NCBI RefSeq assembly: GCF_001723175.1
Contig: NC_064652.1
Span: 1,178,001 to 1,242,000 of the forward strand
Source of the DNA: Penicillium oxalicum
Taxonomy: Eukaryota; Ascomycota; Eurotiomycetes; Eurotiales; Aspergillaceae
Reading direction: 5' to 3'
Length of the DNA: 64,000 nucleotides
Position numbers and translations under genes: made by a program. Under the pieces are notes generated by a model. The model did no database searches, had not been told where the DNA came from, and worked only from the letters and a program-made list of their open reading frames with translations. Of this stretch, positions 1 to 14,424 are shown piece after piece (the first letter of the stretch is position 1; each line of letters begins with the position of its first letter).

Positions 1-859
1 GATCGTAGGCTCACCATCACAGAGAAGGCTATAGAAACAAGTCGTGCCGTTTTATATTTGAACTGGGCACAGTTCTGATTCATACCTTGCTAGGTCGGTG
101 GGCTTGAAGAAGGTCTCTCTGTAGTCTTATCATTGCATGCTCTACAAAAGCATGTTAGGCATCTGAATATGCTCAAGGCTTAATCAAGAATACTGGGTGA
201 ATATTGACATAGTGGGACAGACAGCTTCGTCCACGGGAAGCTGACACCTTGCATGTTTGCCAGTCGGTGATTTCGACGCAGGGAAACGTTACTGAACTTT
301 TCGCTCACAAGCATGTTCAAAAGAGCTCAACCCGGAGCTTGTGTGGACCTGGTATCCGGCGTCTTATGCTTGTTCGCTGTGGTAGAATTTGGCCAGGCCT
401 GTGAGACAAGCGGGGCATGCCCGTCACTCTCCACGAGTCATACGCTTTCAGTCCCGTGGCCTGTTTCGTGACCCGTGAATCACTTCGTGTGTTTCCTACC
501 ACGCTAACAGGTCGTAGGCCTACCTTCTCAGCAGGCTTGTTGATACGCCAACACGCTTGTCGTGATCTCTAGATATGAATGCAGCTATTCGATCGACCAG
601 ACAGTGTCGGTGAACAGACTCTCGTTTGGCGACCTTGTATCAGGCACAATAATCAAAACTTCCCAGGCCTGAACACTCGAAAGCCACTAGCTCTGTTACA
701 CGATGTGGACACTCTCCAGTAGCTCGAGACTGTGTTGAACCTCGCACTTTACTTATCGCTGTTAGGTAGCACAAGCCTGTGTGGAAGCAGATGATCTAAA
801 AAGATATCATGAACATAACTAAGCTACCACTGTCTTGATCTAGTACAAAATCTTTACAC
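1..859. other. Left-edge region without a recognisable gene
   Basis: No open frame here resembles a known protein and no splice-joined frame could be built. The right end runs into the decayed oxygenase described next, whose lost N-terminal part may lie here beyond recognition. Confidence 0.4.
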
Positions 860-1940
860 CATCACTCTTGCAAGAAATTGCTATCCCTAGATGTGTATAC
901 ATGTATGTATGATCTGGGTAACGCCCCCGCTTCCTCTCAGCAAAGCCGGTTATCATCTTCGATTCCACCAAGCGGGCTTTTCATTCTTCCTGAGTGTTGA
1001 TCGCACCGGAGAAACTCACGCTTCCAACCACATTTTTCGACACTGCGGGCGCTTTCCAATTTCGCTTATCCTTGACGATGGAGAAATGCAAAGATATTCT
1101 CATGAAAACACCATGAGTGGGTATACGAGCGGAATAAGAAGCTTGCCAAAGCTCCTTGATTCAACACTGTACCTGGATTCTCAAAAGAATACCAGAGCAT
1201 CTTGCCAATTGATGTGTATATTGATCAACTAGGTCTTATCTGGATCAATCTAGACGCTTCTTCTCTCTCTGTGCCGTGGGAGGAGGGTCTAAGAACGATT
1301 CGCTAATTTTGATTATATTTGTTATCGGTTGGATCACACGTGGCAAATCACGGTCAACTTCAATAAGAAAACATTGGCTGATAATTACAATGAATGCTAT
1401 CATTGTAGCGTGGCCCACCTGGATGTTGCGAATCTTGCCGATCTCAGTATCTTTCTACTATACCCTCCCCACAGTCGGTCACATTCAGTATTCCTCGCGA
1501 CCAAAGAGCGACAGGATTGACAACAACATCAAGAACGCAAGCACCTCTTGTTTCCTAAATTCTTGCATGATAGTATCATAAGTAGCATAACTTCGATCAA
1601 GCTTGATTCATTCCAGAAGAGGGGCGGGGAAACAATCTCAAAAATTGCCTAGGCTCTTTTTTTTTCTAAATCATGCGCTCACTCCCAGAGACCCAGAAGC
1701 ATCTCAACGCCGATGTTTTTGTCAACGGGCAGCTCCATCTGGAGCTTGAAAATGCATTTCTCCTTTTTCAAAGTACGGTGCGATTTTTACTTCGGAGTCT
1801 CCGTCAAAAGGAGCAGAGTGTAGAGTGGCAGATCTGGCCAGCGCGTCAGTGCGTGAGCGGATCGATTACTGTCGAAGATCTTGACGTTTATTCTCAACTT
1901 GTTGGCTCTGGTCAAGGAGCGGGTATGCTAAAGTGGTAAT
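860..1940 (+). pseudogene. Decayed Rieske [2Fe-2S] oxygenase (choline monooxygenase / ring-hydroxylating dioxygenase alpha-subunit type)
   Basis: Pieces of one Rieske oxygenase lie in order but in different frames. Positions 891-1084 hold the segment before and at the first Rieske motif (AGFSFFLSVDR, then FRHCGRFPISL, where the family has a CRH motif). Positions 1085-1290 are in another frame: NAKIFS, a stop where the second Rieske Cys should be, KHHEW for the usual KYHGW, a second TGA, then VPGFSKEYQS and LGLIWINLDA. From about 1305 the frame changes again and gives the iron-site region LADNYNECYHCSVAH. About 1465-1580 is in a third frame (IKNASTSCFLNSCMIVS). About 1690-1860 gives the C-terminal piece (LNADVFVNGQLH, then QIWPA). 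At least four frame changes and several in-frame stops cannot be removed as introns, and some 60 residues are missing between 1580 and 1690. A working family member would oxidise a small quaternary amine or an aromatic substrate. The specific substrate cannot be inferred. Confidence 0.8.
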
Positions 1941-2461
1941 TTCATATTCACGAGCCCATTTGGAGCTTTCTGGTTCAATTGCCGCGTGAACAAAAAATAT
2001 CAAAAAAACACTTTAGTGATATTTTCCTAGAAAGCTATGACCTCATATGTGACTGGGGGCTCTTTATAAAACGGATGTATAGAAAAGTTGACAGAGACGG
2101 GCAGGTCACAAGAACTCACGGGCTTCTCCAGTCAAGAATTCGATCAACGGAGGTTTGAACTCAAGATCATTGCTGGAGACCTATTCCGGTAATACATTCA
2201 GGGCTTACAAAATTGAGCTTGGGAAAACAACATTAATCTTAACTCATCCTGACATTTCTAGATCAATGGAGATGATCCTTGCTCGAGGGCCCGAGAGATT
2301 GAAAGCTTGTACCGGTCTTCACTCCACATGAGAGAGGCAATGTCGAGACCCACAGTCATACATTTTTGAGATATCACAGCACAGTGGGGTCCATGGGACT
2401 TCTTATAATGTGTTTCTGTTATCGAGAACTCGCAAACCTTTGCACGCACTCGAAGGGCACT
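1941..2461. other. Spacer between the oxygenase pseudogene and the transporter 3' end
   Basis: About 520 nt with no supported gene. It holds the 3' end region of the MFS gene, which reads leftward into it. Confidence 0.4.
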
Positions 2462-4263
2462 TCAGATACTGTGCCTTCCGCGAGATTCAACAGGGAAGAA
2501 TAGCGCAAGAATTGCCACAGCTCCAAGAAGAACAGCGCATATATAAATAGGAAGTGAGGTTGCAGTTGACGTAAATGCACCGATCAATGCTGACACTGCA
2601 CCCATGAGACGATTCAAAGCGACAGCAATACCGTTTCCCGTACCTCTATGTGCGGATGGTAATATCTCGACGGTGTAGGCATAGAGTGTGGCATAATAAA
2701 TATTGATCGACATTGAAATTGCGCAGGAGAACGAGAGATTCTGTATTGTTGTCTTCACAGCAGTATACCCCAGGAAAAATATCACTATTAGAGACCTCAA
2801 GTCAGCTGGGAGTCAATGATTACAGCATCAATCATGTCGCTCACTTGTTAGAAAAGCTCCTATACACATTGTTCCTTTTCGACCCAAACAAGGTCGTTCG
2901 GACAGGTAGGCTGCAAGCACAGGACCCGGTATCGCGGAGAGATTTGTGATGGCGTAGTTGCGCCATACGAGCTCCTGAGAGGTCTCCCCGGCCAACTCGT
3001 TTCGGGAGGCCAGGTATTCCGGCAGATACACATAGTACAGGGCATACCCTAGGCCAATAACGGCCCAGGAGAGCCAGACCAACACGGTAGATTGTGTCAT
3101 GGCTCGAGTCGTGAACAAGCCTCGTACATGGATTTCCAGCTCAGAACAGACATTACTTCTCTCAGAATAATCACTGTGGATCTTGCCACGGGATTGAAGC
3201 CGCTCAAGAGTGAGTTCACACGGCCGGTTGTATTTGCGGGCCATATCTTGAAGAGTTTCGACTACCTTTTCGTCCATGCCGCGACAGAGAAGGAACTTTG
3301 GTGTTTCGTGAAATTTAATGACAGCAACTCGGGCCATGCTCAAAGTGAACACCAGCGCACCACAGGTGAAGAAAAGATATCTCCATCCCATGTTGTTGGC
3401 GTCGGTGCACGGAATTGAGTTATCTGATGGGCAGCTATATTTTGCTACAGTCCGTCAACGTCAGATGGTTGCCGTCATCGCTGTTTGTATTGAAGTATGA
3501 TCACTTACACATCAAGGGCCAAGCAATCAAACCGGCTACCGTCTGTCCGACTCCCCACCAGCCCGCAAGAAGGATGAGAAGATATTGTTTGGTGGAGGGA
3601 AGATACTCCAAAAAGACCGTCGTGTCAAGTACCAAGTTACCACCTGAGCCAAATGCTGAGATTGCAACCAAAGTGGCCCACGAAGAATAGTTGAACGCAG
3701 CCCCGGCCGCGAGGGAAAAGATGGCACTGGTGAACAGAGAGAAATTAAATGCCCACTTCCGGCCGATCACATCGGCGGTAGTGCCCCAAAAGAGTGCTCC
3801 GAACAGCAGGGCAAGATAGAATCCTAGTTGGGTACCTCTGTTAAATTGAGGATTGTATTGAGCCACCACGCTATCTGCAGAGATGCTCATCAAGAAGAGG
3901 AGCAACGAATCCACGCCATAGCTATCGACAATAGTGAGTCTCATTGAGACATCCTAGAAGTTGCCAAAGTCTCCACGTACCCGAATCCATTCAGGAAAAA
4001 GAGCTTTGTATGGTATGGGGTAAATCCTATTGTGTCGATTGCCTTTTACAGATCCGTGAGTGCGAGCGCCGGTATTGAAAATATTGATCTGAAAGCGTGA
4101 GGCTTACTTCATTGACCAATTGCATTTTGGCTGCCAAGGCATTGTCAAAATGGCCACAAGATGATTGACTACCCGTCGTTGTAACGGGTGAGCTTAAAGT
4201 TGGCGGCGTCGCATTTGTCTCTTCCCCTTCGCGGTGGCTTTCACCAGAGGTGTCGGTCCCCAT
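2462..4263 (-). CDS. MFS transporter (SV2/SVOP-like, sugar/organic-anion porter type)
   Basis: Plasma-membrane solute carrier of the major facilitator superfamily. Five exons on the minus strand, 4263-4108, 4042-3981, 3921-3509, 3423-2845 and 2805-2462, close to 518 codons (517 aa), the usual size. A hydrophilic N-terminus of about 50 residues leads into many hydrophobic segments. The cytoplasmic loop 2-3 signature GTTADVIGRKWAF is near residue 120, and the NNMGWRY motif before a later membrane segment is typical of SV2-like fungal MFS proteins. The start at 4263 was chosen because the peptide from there is a plausible soluble tail; a longer frame begins at 4362. The last intron (2806-2844) is only 39 nt but is required to keep the frame open. 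The gene appears intact although its neighbour, the oxygenase, is dead. The substrate is unknown; a link to the pathway of the lost oxygenase is possible but inferred only from position. Confidence 0.85.
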
Positions 4264-6126
4264 TTTAGTCTGATAGACTATCCGGACCTGACTATCGACG
4301 GCTTTGAATTGGGAAAGAGAGCTGGAGGCCAGATATTCACCCAGGATCCACGCCAGGAACAATGCTATTGTTGCTAATTTAAAAAAGGATGGAGTTTTCC
4401 CGAGCCGGATTTGATCAAGTATGGTGCTTCTTAGGCCTGCACAAGATGTGTGCGCGCATGATGCTCAAAGGTGGAGATGAATAAAATGGAGATCAAGCGC
4501 TGGGATCCGCGATCTTCGCGAAGTGGAGATTCGAGCACATGCGATCATCGATCTTCAGGTTCACTGGAAGAACCCCCACGCCGCCCATGTGACTCGCCGG
4601 TATCAAAGCAAAGCGTGGCTGTTGGTGACCTATGGCAGAACATGTTTTCCCTCGAATCACATCGATCAGACATGAGGGCGGTGTCAACAGGGTCATTCGA
4701 TCTGATGTCTATGGACGAGACACGTGATCCTCAGTCAAAGGGCAGCTCCACACCTTTTTCTGTTCCTTCGTCCAGGACTTGCACTCCGTCACGGGCTAAC
4801 CAACCTCCCCAGCGCCGCGACTTCATTAGCCCAGCCTCCTCTATACCCGATATGCACAACCTATCGGGGCCTGATCCACAGCCCTATCGGTTTCGTGAAT
4901 AGCGCAAGGTTTGGACGCAGTCATTATCATGCACCTGCGTGAGGTCAATAATCTTCTTATAAAAGCTTCACGTCCTTCCATGCATTGCTTGGGTTTGAGT
5001 GTGTCCGTGTCTGATATCAACCGTCCATGCTCCAGTGCCCGCTGTGTGGCCCCAAGCAGGGTGACTCTTCCGAACGACCGAGTGTCCGAGTGTCCGAGTA
5101 CTCCATCACAGCCGCCCGGCCGCCAGTAAGACGCCGGTGGATGTGTCCACTTTCTCGCTGCTGGTGTGCCGGGGCTTTTCAGGCCGGAAGCTTGCAGACT
5201 ACAAGTACACAAGTTGCTGTAAATTGTCCGGGCCGCCGGACACACAACGGTCAACTGGCCAACTGGGTCCCCACGCAACCCGAGAAGCAGGTTCCTTCAA
5301 AAGCATTCGGTGACGTAGCAGGCCCAAGTGGACCGCTGCGGTGAAGTTGGGATCCATTCGAATACACACAGCAGGCACTCAAGTGAACAAGTGCAAAATA
5401 GGTAAAAGTATGGATAGTAAACATATAGTGTAAGGGTGTGGATTGGTTTTTGATCGTTCTCCGAATCGATTCCTCGTGACTCTTTGTCCGGTGTGAATCG
5501 TAAGCCTGAGATCAATTCTAACCAAATCGAAACGTGTCGATTTCGCTGGGTCGTATTTGTTCAGTCCATTGTCAGAGCAACAAAAGGCCAAAGAGGTGAT
5601 CGAGTCTCCATTAAAATTGATCCTCCATCTATACACCTATTACTCAAAAGTGATTTTACAGACACTCGGTGCGTCGACACGATATAGAAGCCCAATATAC
5701 GCATCAGTGGAGTGTTTATTTGGACCCTGTTTTCAAGGTGTGCTAAGTTGTTATACCACAGACTTTCCACTCTGCAGGTGAGGAGCTCGTAAATATCACA
5801 TAGCCATTGGAGACAGAGTCTGTCGACAGGGAAAAAACAAGACGGCGATAAAAGTGTGAAAAAAAAAAGAAAAAAAAACAATCAAACTCACCCAAAGCGG
5901 CGGACCACCCCTGTGTTGCCGATGGCTACCCGCTGTGGCTTATGATTGGACAGCGAAAAGTTTTCGGGATTGAAGGGGCGGCCCCATCCATTCCCGGCCT
6001 TTCGCAATTTTCCCTTCCCCTTCCTCTCTTTTTCCTCTCTCCTCTCATCATCCCCAAAAGAGCCTGACCAGCCATCGCAACTCTCCTCTCTCCCTCTCCC
6101 CTCCTCCACACTTGAATTATTTCACA
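4264..6126. other. Divergent intergenic region between the MFS gene and the phosphate carrier
   Basis: About 1.9 kb upstream of both genes. A 143-codon open frame at 4471-4902 (+), rich in Ser, Pro and Arg, has no recognisable domain and I do not call it. Immediately upstream of the phosphate carrier, about 6000-6120, the plus strand is a nearly pure CT stretch. Confidence 0.5.
5995..6122 (+). promoter_or_regulatory. Pyrimidine-rich core promoter / 5' leader of the phosphate carrier gene
   Basis: The 120 or so bases before the ATG at 6127 are dominated by C and T runs (TTCCCTTCCCCTTCCTCTC and similar). Such CT blocks are common just upstream of strongly expressed genes in filamentous fungi, and the gene's very C-ending codon choice fits high expression. 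The exact transcription start is not determined. Confidence 0.55.
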
Positions 6127-7226
6127 ATGGCTGCCATCACTGCCCCCCAGGACCAGCCCAAGTCGGGCTTCGCCCTCTACAGCCGCTTCGCCTTCGCTGG
6201 TGCCGTGTGCTGCAGTGTCACCCACGGCGCTGTCACTCCTCTTGATGTGTAAGTCGCGGACGTGCGCCAATTGCAATTGGAGACGTGATCCTCCTCCTGT
6301 ATAAGCCGTTTCTGACCATGTCTGTTCTCCCGCCACAGCGTCAAGACCCGTATCCAGCTTGACCCGGTTACCTACAACCGTGGTATGATCGGTGGTTTCC
6401 GCCAGGTCATCCAGAACGAGGGTGCTGGCGCCCTCCTGACCGGTCTCGGTCCCACTGCCGCTGGTTACTTCCTCCAGGGTGCCCTCAAGTTCGGTGGTTA
6501 TGAGTTCTTCAAGCAGCAGGCTATCAACCAGGTCGGTCTGGAGGCTGCCACCAACAACCGCACCGCTGTCTACCTCGCCTCTTCCGCCTGCGCTGAGTTC
6601 ATGGCCGACATTGCCCTCTGCCCCCTCGAGGCCACCCGTATCCGTCTCGTCTCCCAGCCCAGCTTCGCCAACGGTCTCTTCGGTGGTTTCAGCCGCATCA
6701 TGAAGGAGGAGGGTATCGCCGGTTTCTACTCTGGATTCGGACCCATCCTGTTCAAGCAGTAAGTCGATGACTTTTTCTTGAATATCACGTGCTATGACGC
6801 GACACCACAATGCATTCTCTAACACGGCCGTCTTCTCTCAGGGTTCCCTACACCATGGCCAAGTTCGTCGTCTTCGAGAAGGTCTCCGAGGCCGTCTACG
6901 CCCAGGTCGACAAGAACAGCCTTTCCGACGGTGCCAAGACTGGTATCAACTTGGGATCTGGTCTCGTTGCCGGTCTCGCCGCCGCCGTTGTGTCTCAGCC
7001 CGCCGACACCATGCTCTCCAAGATCAACAAGACCCAGGGTGCTCCTGGTGAGGGTACCATCTCTCGTCTCATCAAGATCGGAAAGGAGCTCGGCCTCCGC
7101 GGCTCTTACTCCGGTATCGGTGCCCGTCTGTTCATGGTCGGTTCACTGACTGCCGGTCAGTTCGCCATCTACGGTGACATCAAGCGTGTCCTTGGTGCCA
7201 CCGGCGGTGTCGAGATTGGCAAATAG
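6127..7226 (+). CDS. mir1: Mitochondrial phosphate carrier (Mir1/PiC type)
   Basis: Inner-membrane carrier that brings phosphate with a proton into the matrix for ATP synthesis. Exons 6127-6248, 6339-6758 and 6842-7226 give 309 codons (308 aa), the normal length for a member of the SLC25 family. Each of the three repeats carries its carrier signature: PLDVVKTR at residues 38-45, CPLEATRIR in the middle repeat and QPADTMLSK in the third. Family-specific stretches such as [24 protein letters not shown] and [10 protein letters not shown] match the yeast Mir1 type rather than other SLC25 carriers. Both introns have GTAAGT donors. Codon use is strongly biased (CTC, GGT, AAG, GCC), unlike most neighbours, as expected for an abundant protein. 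Antisense frames across the gene are products of this bias. Confidence 0.95.
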
Positions 7227-8759
7227 ATGATTTGCGGTTGCAGAGTGAGGAGGAATTAATAGAGACCACCCTTAGACTTTTATTTTTCTTTTGCCACGAT
7301 TTATCCCCCCTTTGTTCATCTTCATTGATACGATGTACAATACAAATGTCTCCGTTTTTTTCTGTCCCACAAAAATTTCATGCCTCGGTTTCTTTTCGTC
7401 TCTAATGATGGATTCTTTCCATGCTGTAGGAATCTGGCTCGGGGTAGACCCGACTCCTTCATTCTATCAATAAGGGCTGTAACTTCCTTGGCCAGCTCCA
7501 ACGCATGATCTTGACACGACCCGTGCACCCTGTACAACAACGGCTCAGTCCACAGACTTTTTCCTCTCATGCGATTCTCTCTTAATGGCTCGCTCTTTCT
7601 CGCCCAAAGAGCTCTAAGAGGGCAGAGTGTTGGTGAACGCGTCATCGTACACATTTATCGAAGTCTTCCGGGTTTCTTGTCATTGACCGACTGCCCACCC
7701 TTATTTCCCGAGAAATGGATGGCTTTTCTGAAACTAGTTCTTTTCTATTTAAAGGAGTCTTTATGAGCTGCACCCACGTCGGTCTGCAATGTTTATGAAA
7801 AGCTCCCTAAGGGAAAATGATTGTTGAAGGATGGATCTATATGAGGCCACGGCTTGAATGACAAGAGCAAGGACTGAATACCAGTCTTGTGTGGCCAGCT
7901 CGATAGTCCTCAATTTCATATATCCCATCTTCCAACTCCTTATGATTCTGTTTATTTCATGTTGACCTGGAAGATCATATACTGGTCTCGGGTATAGGTC
8001 ATGCAGAGCGTTCGAGATCGGATGAATGCCGAATCGCAAGCACCGTTTTCAACAGTTTGAATGCGGGGTTCACCGATGTACCTCCAGACGTGCGAACTTG
8101 CATATCTGAGCTGAATGTCCCACGCTTTCAGTCGAGAATTGAAAGTGCTTGAATCATTCATCGATCGTCTGTCTTGGAGTCAAAATCGTCTGTCTTGGAG
8201 TCAAACCTCGAACCTAAGCTTCCGAGCAAGATTCTGACTGTACCATGCCACCTTGGCTAATTCAACTTGCTGAATCAGCGTCCCTGGCGTACAAGACTAT
8301 CAATCGAGCAATTTCGATTACCGTATCAAATGTACAGCGTCTAGTCGCATCGAAAAGAAGTCGGGTTAGCAATTCCTCGAAACCAAGATCTTCTCTCTAT
8401 TCAGCAGGAGACTCCCGCGAACAGAAATTTTTAAACAGAACAAAGTGAAGGGGAGTTACAGGCTTTATGCTCCTTCCTCTTGATGATTCAGAATAAAAAA
8501 AGGTGCAAATGCCATGCTCAGATCAGTTCAATGGAATTGCCGTCATCTTCAATTCACGTTAACTTCCAAGTGGGCTCCACCGACTCCACTTTATTCAAGA
8601 TCTGCCTCCCCCCCACGGCATCTCGGACCTACTTTTACTCTCCGGGCATTTAGTCATTCGAGATTGCCAATTCTCTTCTTGTCCATACCTCATTTGCTTC
8701 CCCTTATTGAATTCTGGCAGACGTTATACTGAGTGCGATATCACTGATCTTTTCGCACC
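7227..8759. other. Intergenic region with a small tandem duplication
   Basis: About 1.5 kb between two plus-strand genes, containing the 3' region of the carrier and the promoter of the esterase. No gene could be supported. A perfect 21-bp tandem duplication sits at 8164-8205. Confidence 0.5.
8164..8205. repeat. Two perfect tandem copies of a 21-bp unit
   Basis: The unit ATCGTCTGTCTTGGAGTCAA plus one A occurs at 8164-8184 and again directly at 8185-8205 without mismatch. It lies in non-coding sequence about 560 nt before the esterase start. A recent replication-slippage or end-joining duplication explains it. Confidence 0.9.
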
Positions 8760-10468
8760 ATGGCCTCGACGAACGATCGTCCTCGCGTGTCCCTCTCCCA
8801 AGGGATCTTGGTGGGCACTCACTTGAATGCTGAATATCCAGCAAGCCTCGACGCATTTCTGGGAATCCCGTATGCTCTTCCGCCAACGGGCGATAGACGA
8901 TTCAAACAGCCGCAGAAATTGCCGGCGTCGACGGAAATCATCGACGCCTCTTGGTATGGACCCATGGCCCCGGGCAAGGCCTTGCTCTTGCCGCCTGGTG
9001 GACCGAAGATCCCGCAAAGCGAAGACTGTCTTACGGCGAATATCTTTCGGCCTGCTGGAACAGAAGCCACAGACAGATTACCGGTCGCTGTCTATATTCA
9101 CGGGGGTGCGTTTAATCATGGATCTGCGACGATGCACGACACGGCGGCAATGGTTGCATGGTCCGAGTCGCCCTTTATCGGGGTCAGCTTTGGCTATCGA
9201 CTGGGCGCATTAGGGTTTCTGCCTTCTTCTCTAACGAAGAGAGAAGGGATTCTGAACTTGGGTCTTCGCGATCAAATTCACTTGCTGGAGTGGGTGCAAG
9301 AGAATATTAGTGAATTTGGAGGAGATCCTGGCAATGTGACATTATTCGGGTTGTCTGCTGGCGCACACTCGGTGAGTTTTCCTGCATTTTCAGAACCACC
9401 TTGGTGATGGTATGTAGGTTGACCAAGTTCAAATAGATAGGACACCACTTATTGAACTATAAAGAGGGTAACCCCGCTCTTTTTCACCGGGTCATTATGG
9501 AATCGGGCGCTCCAACCTCTCGAGCCATTCATCACTACAATGCAAAGATCCATGAGAAGCAATTCGCCGACTTCCTTCGTGAAGTTGGATGTCCTCCTCA
9601 CTTGAACGAAGAGGAGATCTTCCCTTTTCTTCGATCATTGCCCAGCACGACCCTGACAAAAGCACAAGAAAAGATCTTCGAAGATTATAGTGCTTCTCTG
9701 CACTGGGCATTTCAACCAGTCATAGACGAAGACATCATCTCTCGAAAACCCCTAGAGGCATGGATCTCTGGACAATGGAACAAAGTTCCCATCTTGACCG
9801 GGTTCGCCACGAACGAAGGAACAATGTACGTGGACAAAAAGATGTCAGAAACCTCCCAATTCCGAACCTTCTGGTCCAATCTCCTGCCTGGACTTTCACC
9901 GTCGGACCTGAGCGCCATTGAACAACTCTACCCCGATCCGAACACAGATCATACCTCGCCTTACACTGAAACCCGAAAGAACCACGGCCTAGGGTCCCAA
10001 TTTAAACGCATCGAGGCTGCATATGCCCAATACGCTTACATTGCCCCCGTTCGCCAGACTGCCAATTTCGCAGCCACCCAAGGCGTGCCCGTCTATCTGT
10101 ACCACTGGGCTTTCCCCCGCACGGTGATCGGTCGAGCAAACCATGGAGATAACATGTTCTACGAAACGTTCAGCAAGCGAATTACCGAGATTTCACAATC
10201 ACAAAAGGAGTTGTCGGGGACTCTTCATGCTTACTTGACCAGTTTTATCGCTCATGGAGACCCAAATGTTATACGGGGTCGATTCTCTCAAAGGCCGAAA
10301 TGGAGCAGGTTCGTTCCCGACGAGCCTTGTGCGATGGTTTTTGGGCAAGGCAATGAGGAATTGATTGGAGGTGACATTGCTCCTTCGGCGAGGTTTGGCC
10401 CCGATGAATGGGCGAGGGAGGAGACTGGGTTCTGGTGGAGCAGAGCCTCCATTTCTCAGCTTGTATGA
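8760..10468 (+). CDS. Type-B carboxylesterase/lipase family protein
   Basis: Alpha/beta hydrolase of the carboxylesterase-B (cholinesterase-like) family, hydrolysing carboxylic ester bonds; substrate unknown. Exons 8760-9371 and 9437-10468 give 548 codons (547 aa), the usual length. The second exon must begin at 9437 (IGHHLLNYKEG) to avoid a stop. Visible family marks are SEDCLTANIF near residue 85, the nucleophile elbow GLSAGAHS with Ser199, an acidic residue in TNEGT (Glu331) and a histidine in RANHGDN (His440), together the expected Ser-Glu-His triad. The elbow reads GLSAG rather than the commoner GESAG. There is no obvious signal peptide (the N-terminus is polar), so the enzyme is probably intracellular, which is less common than the secreted forms. 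Confidence 0.9.
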
Positions 10469-11478
10469 TATTTCCTTGTCTGACATGCCAGTACGTCTGG
10501 GCCTTGAATCCAGACGACGATGTACAATAGTCATATACAATAATATCTTGGTTGATTCGGTTGTGTTCGAACAGGACAAATAGAGTCCCCGCGACCCCTC
10601 TACCTTGGGCATTGCCATAAACTTGAATCTATTGAAAAGATGTGCACATGGCGCATACTTAATAATGTACTATCGATATCGTCTTACCGGCTCTCATCAC
10701 TGCACCTGTTACTGCTTCATTCTAATTGATTGCCAGCGAATATTTAAATGCCTAGGCATAGAATCGAATGTGAATCATGGGAAATTCAGTACGAATCAGC
10801 CGCATGTTGCGGCGATGCCCCTTAATTGAACTACCCGGGAAATATCTGCAGGAGTCTGAACTTAAAAGTACAATGTGTGAAAGGTCGTACAGGCCGATCA
10901 CTGGAGCCTAGAGATCCCTGAGGCTGTCCTAGGTCCCTGAGTTACATCCTCATGTGCAAAAGCGGCGAGGACCTCTGCAAAGGGACGTGGATCATTTTGC
11001 GGCCAAGGTGTCGCTCGGATTTCTCCGAGAAATTAATAGATCACGTACGATGCACTCGCGACGAAGAGGGGCCTATTTGAGATGAAGTGGAAAAAGGAAA
11101 CAGACCAACCTTGTGCTCTTAAAAGAGTGGATGGGATGATGCTCGGCAAGCCTGTGAGACAATGGGCATCGACAGCACTGATCCATGAGAGGAGAGGGTT
11201 GGGATTGAGACATGCCTTTGCAGCCCATGCTCTGAGAAGAAGAAAAAAAGGAGGTTGCAGTCGAGTACACGGTGGTGTATCTGTTTCTTCCGGGTATCCC
11301 ACACTGGGGACCAGCCCATAGAAGAAATTCGAAGTGGTGGGGATTGGAAATGTTCGAAAAAAAAGAAGTTCTTGTTTTTACGCAGGCGTAGCAGTGTTGG
11401 AAAAACTGCTCGGCGTGACCTGTCGCTTAGGGGCTCCTTGGGAAGCGTCCAGTGATGAGTCCTAGGCGTGAATTAACA
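10469..11478. other. Convergent spacer between esterase and poly(A) polymerase
   Basis: About 1 kb between two gene 3' ends. Several short open frames on both strands overlap each other and show no domain; no gene is supported. Confidence 0.45.
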
Positions 11479-13762
<2,284 letters not shown>

Positions 13763-14424
13763 TGTGTGTCAACGACCAGAGTGTTGGTTTCGAGCTTTCT
13801 TCTGTAATATGTCCACTGGAACGAGGGAGGGATTCGATAGTGCAACAGGCCTGTCCGGGGTCAAGTTGGAAGTCGTATTTCAGGCGATGTCGCAAGTGCG
13901 CATGCAAATTTGAGAAGAGAGCAATTTCTGAGAGACTGGTCAGATGGACAAGATGTCACTTCGTCGCGCGGTCGAGAATGAATGACGGGTTAAGAATGAG
14001 GATCTCTACCATGAAAGGTCCCGAGGGTCCACTTTGCCGGCCGGGTGCTTTCAAGGATTCGGTGCGGACTCAACCCGGCGCTTACTCAGGCCTTGTGATC
14101 ACATGATGGCCCCAATGAACAAACAAACGGCTGCCGGCTACGTGCGTCCGGCTCTTTACTGGATCAAGAACATCAAGCTGGCAAACGGCATGAGATCTTG
14201 GGTAAATCTTGCTGGATTTGTGTGTGAAGAATCTGGCAGACAGGGTCAGAGTTGGTGTTCCATGGAGAAAGCAGCAGCATCAGCGCAGGGCGGTCAGATC
14301 AATACAATTTACGAAAACACCTGGAACTGCGCCTCATCATCCAGCAAGCTGTACGCGCTTATTTATCTCAAGATAGGCTAGGCAAGAGCTTCCAGGAGGG
14401 ATGGCATGGATGGGTTTTCTCTTT
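13763..14424. other. Promoter region of the poly(A) polymerase gene
   Basis: About 660 nt between the start of pap1 and the 3' end of the next minus-strand gene. No gene or repeat seen. Confidence 0.5.

Noticed and set aside
4471..4902. 143-codon plus-strand frame rich in Ser, Pro and Arg
   Set aside because: No domain, no splice partner and overlapping open frames on the other strand; its length is possible by chance. It could be a fragment of a regulator, but I cannot support it.
5926..6825. 299-codon minus-strand frame, Gly/Glu/Thr-rich
   Set aside because: Exactly antisense to the phosphate carrier exons and intron. The strong C-ending codon bias of that gene keeps the antisense frame open.
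7322..7654. 110-codon minus-strand frame with a helical stretch
   Set aside because: Lies in the carrier 3' region, has no recognisable family and no sign of conserved structure.
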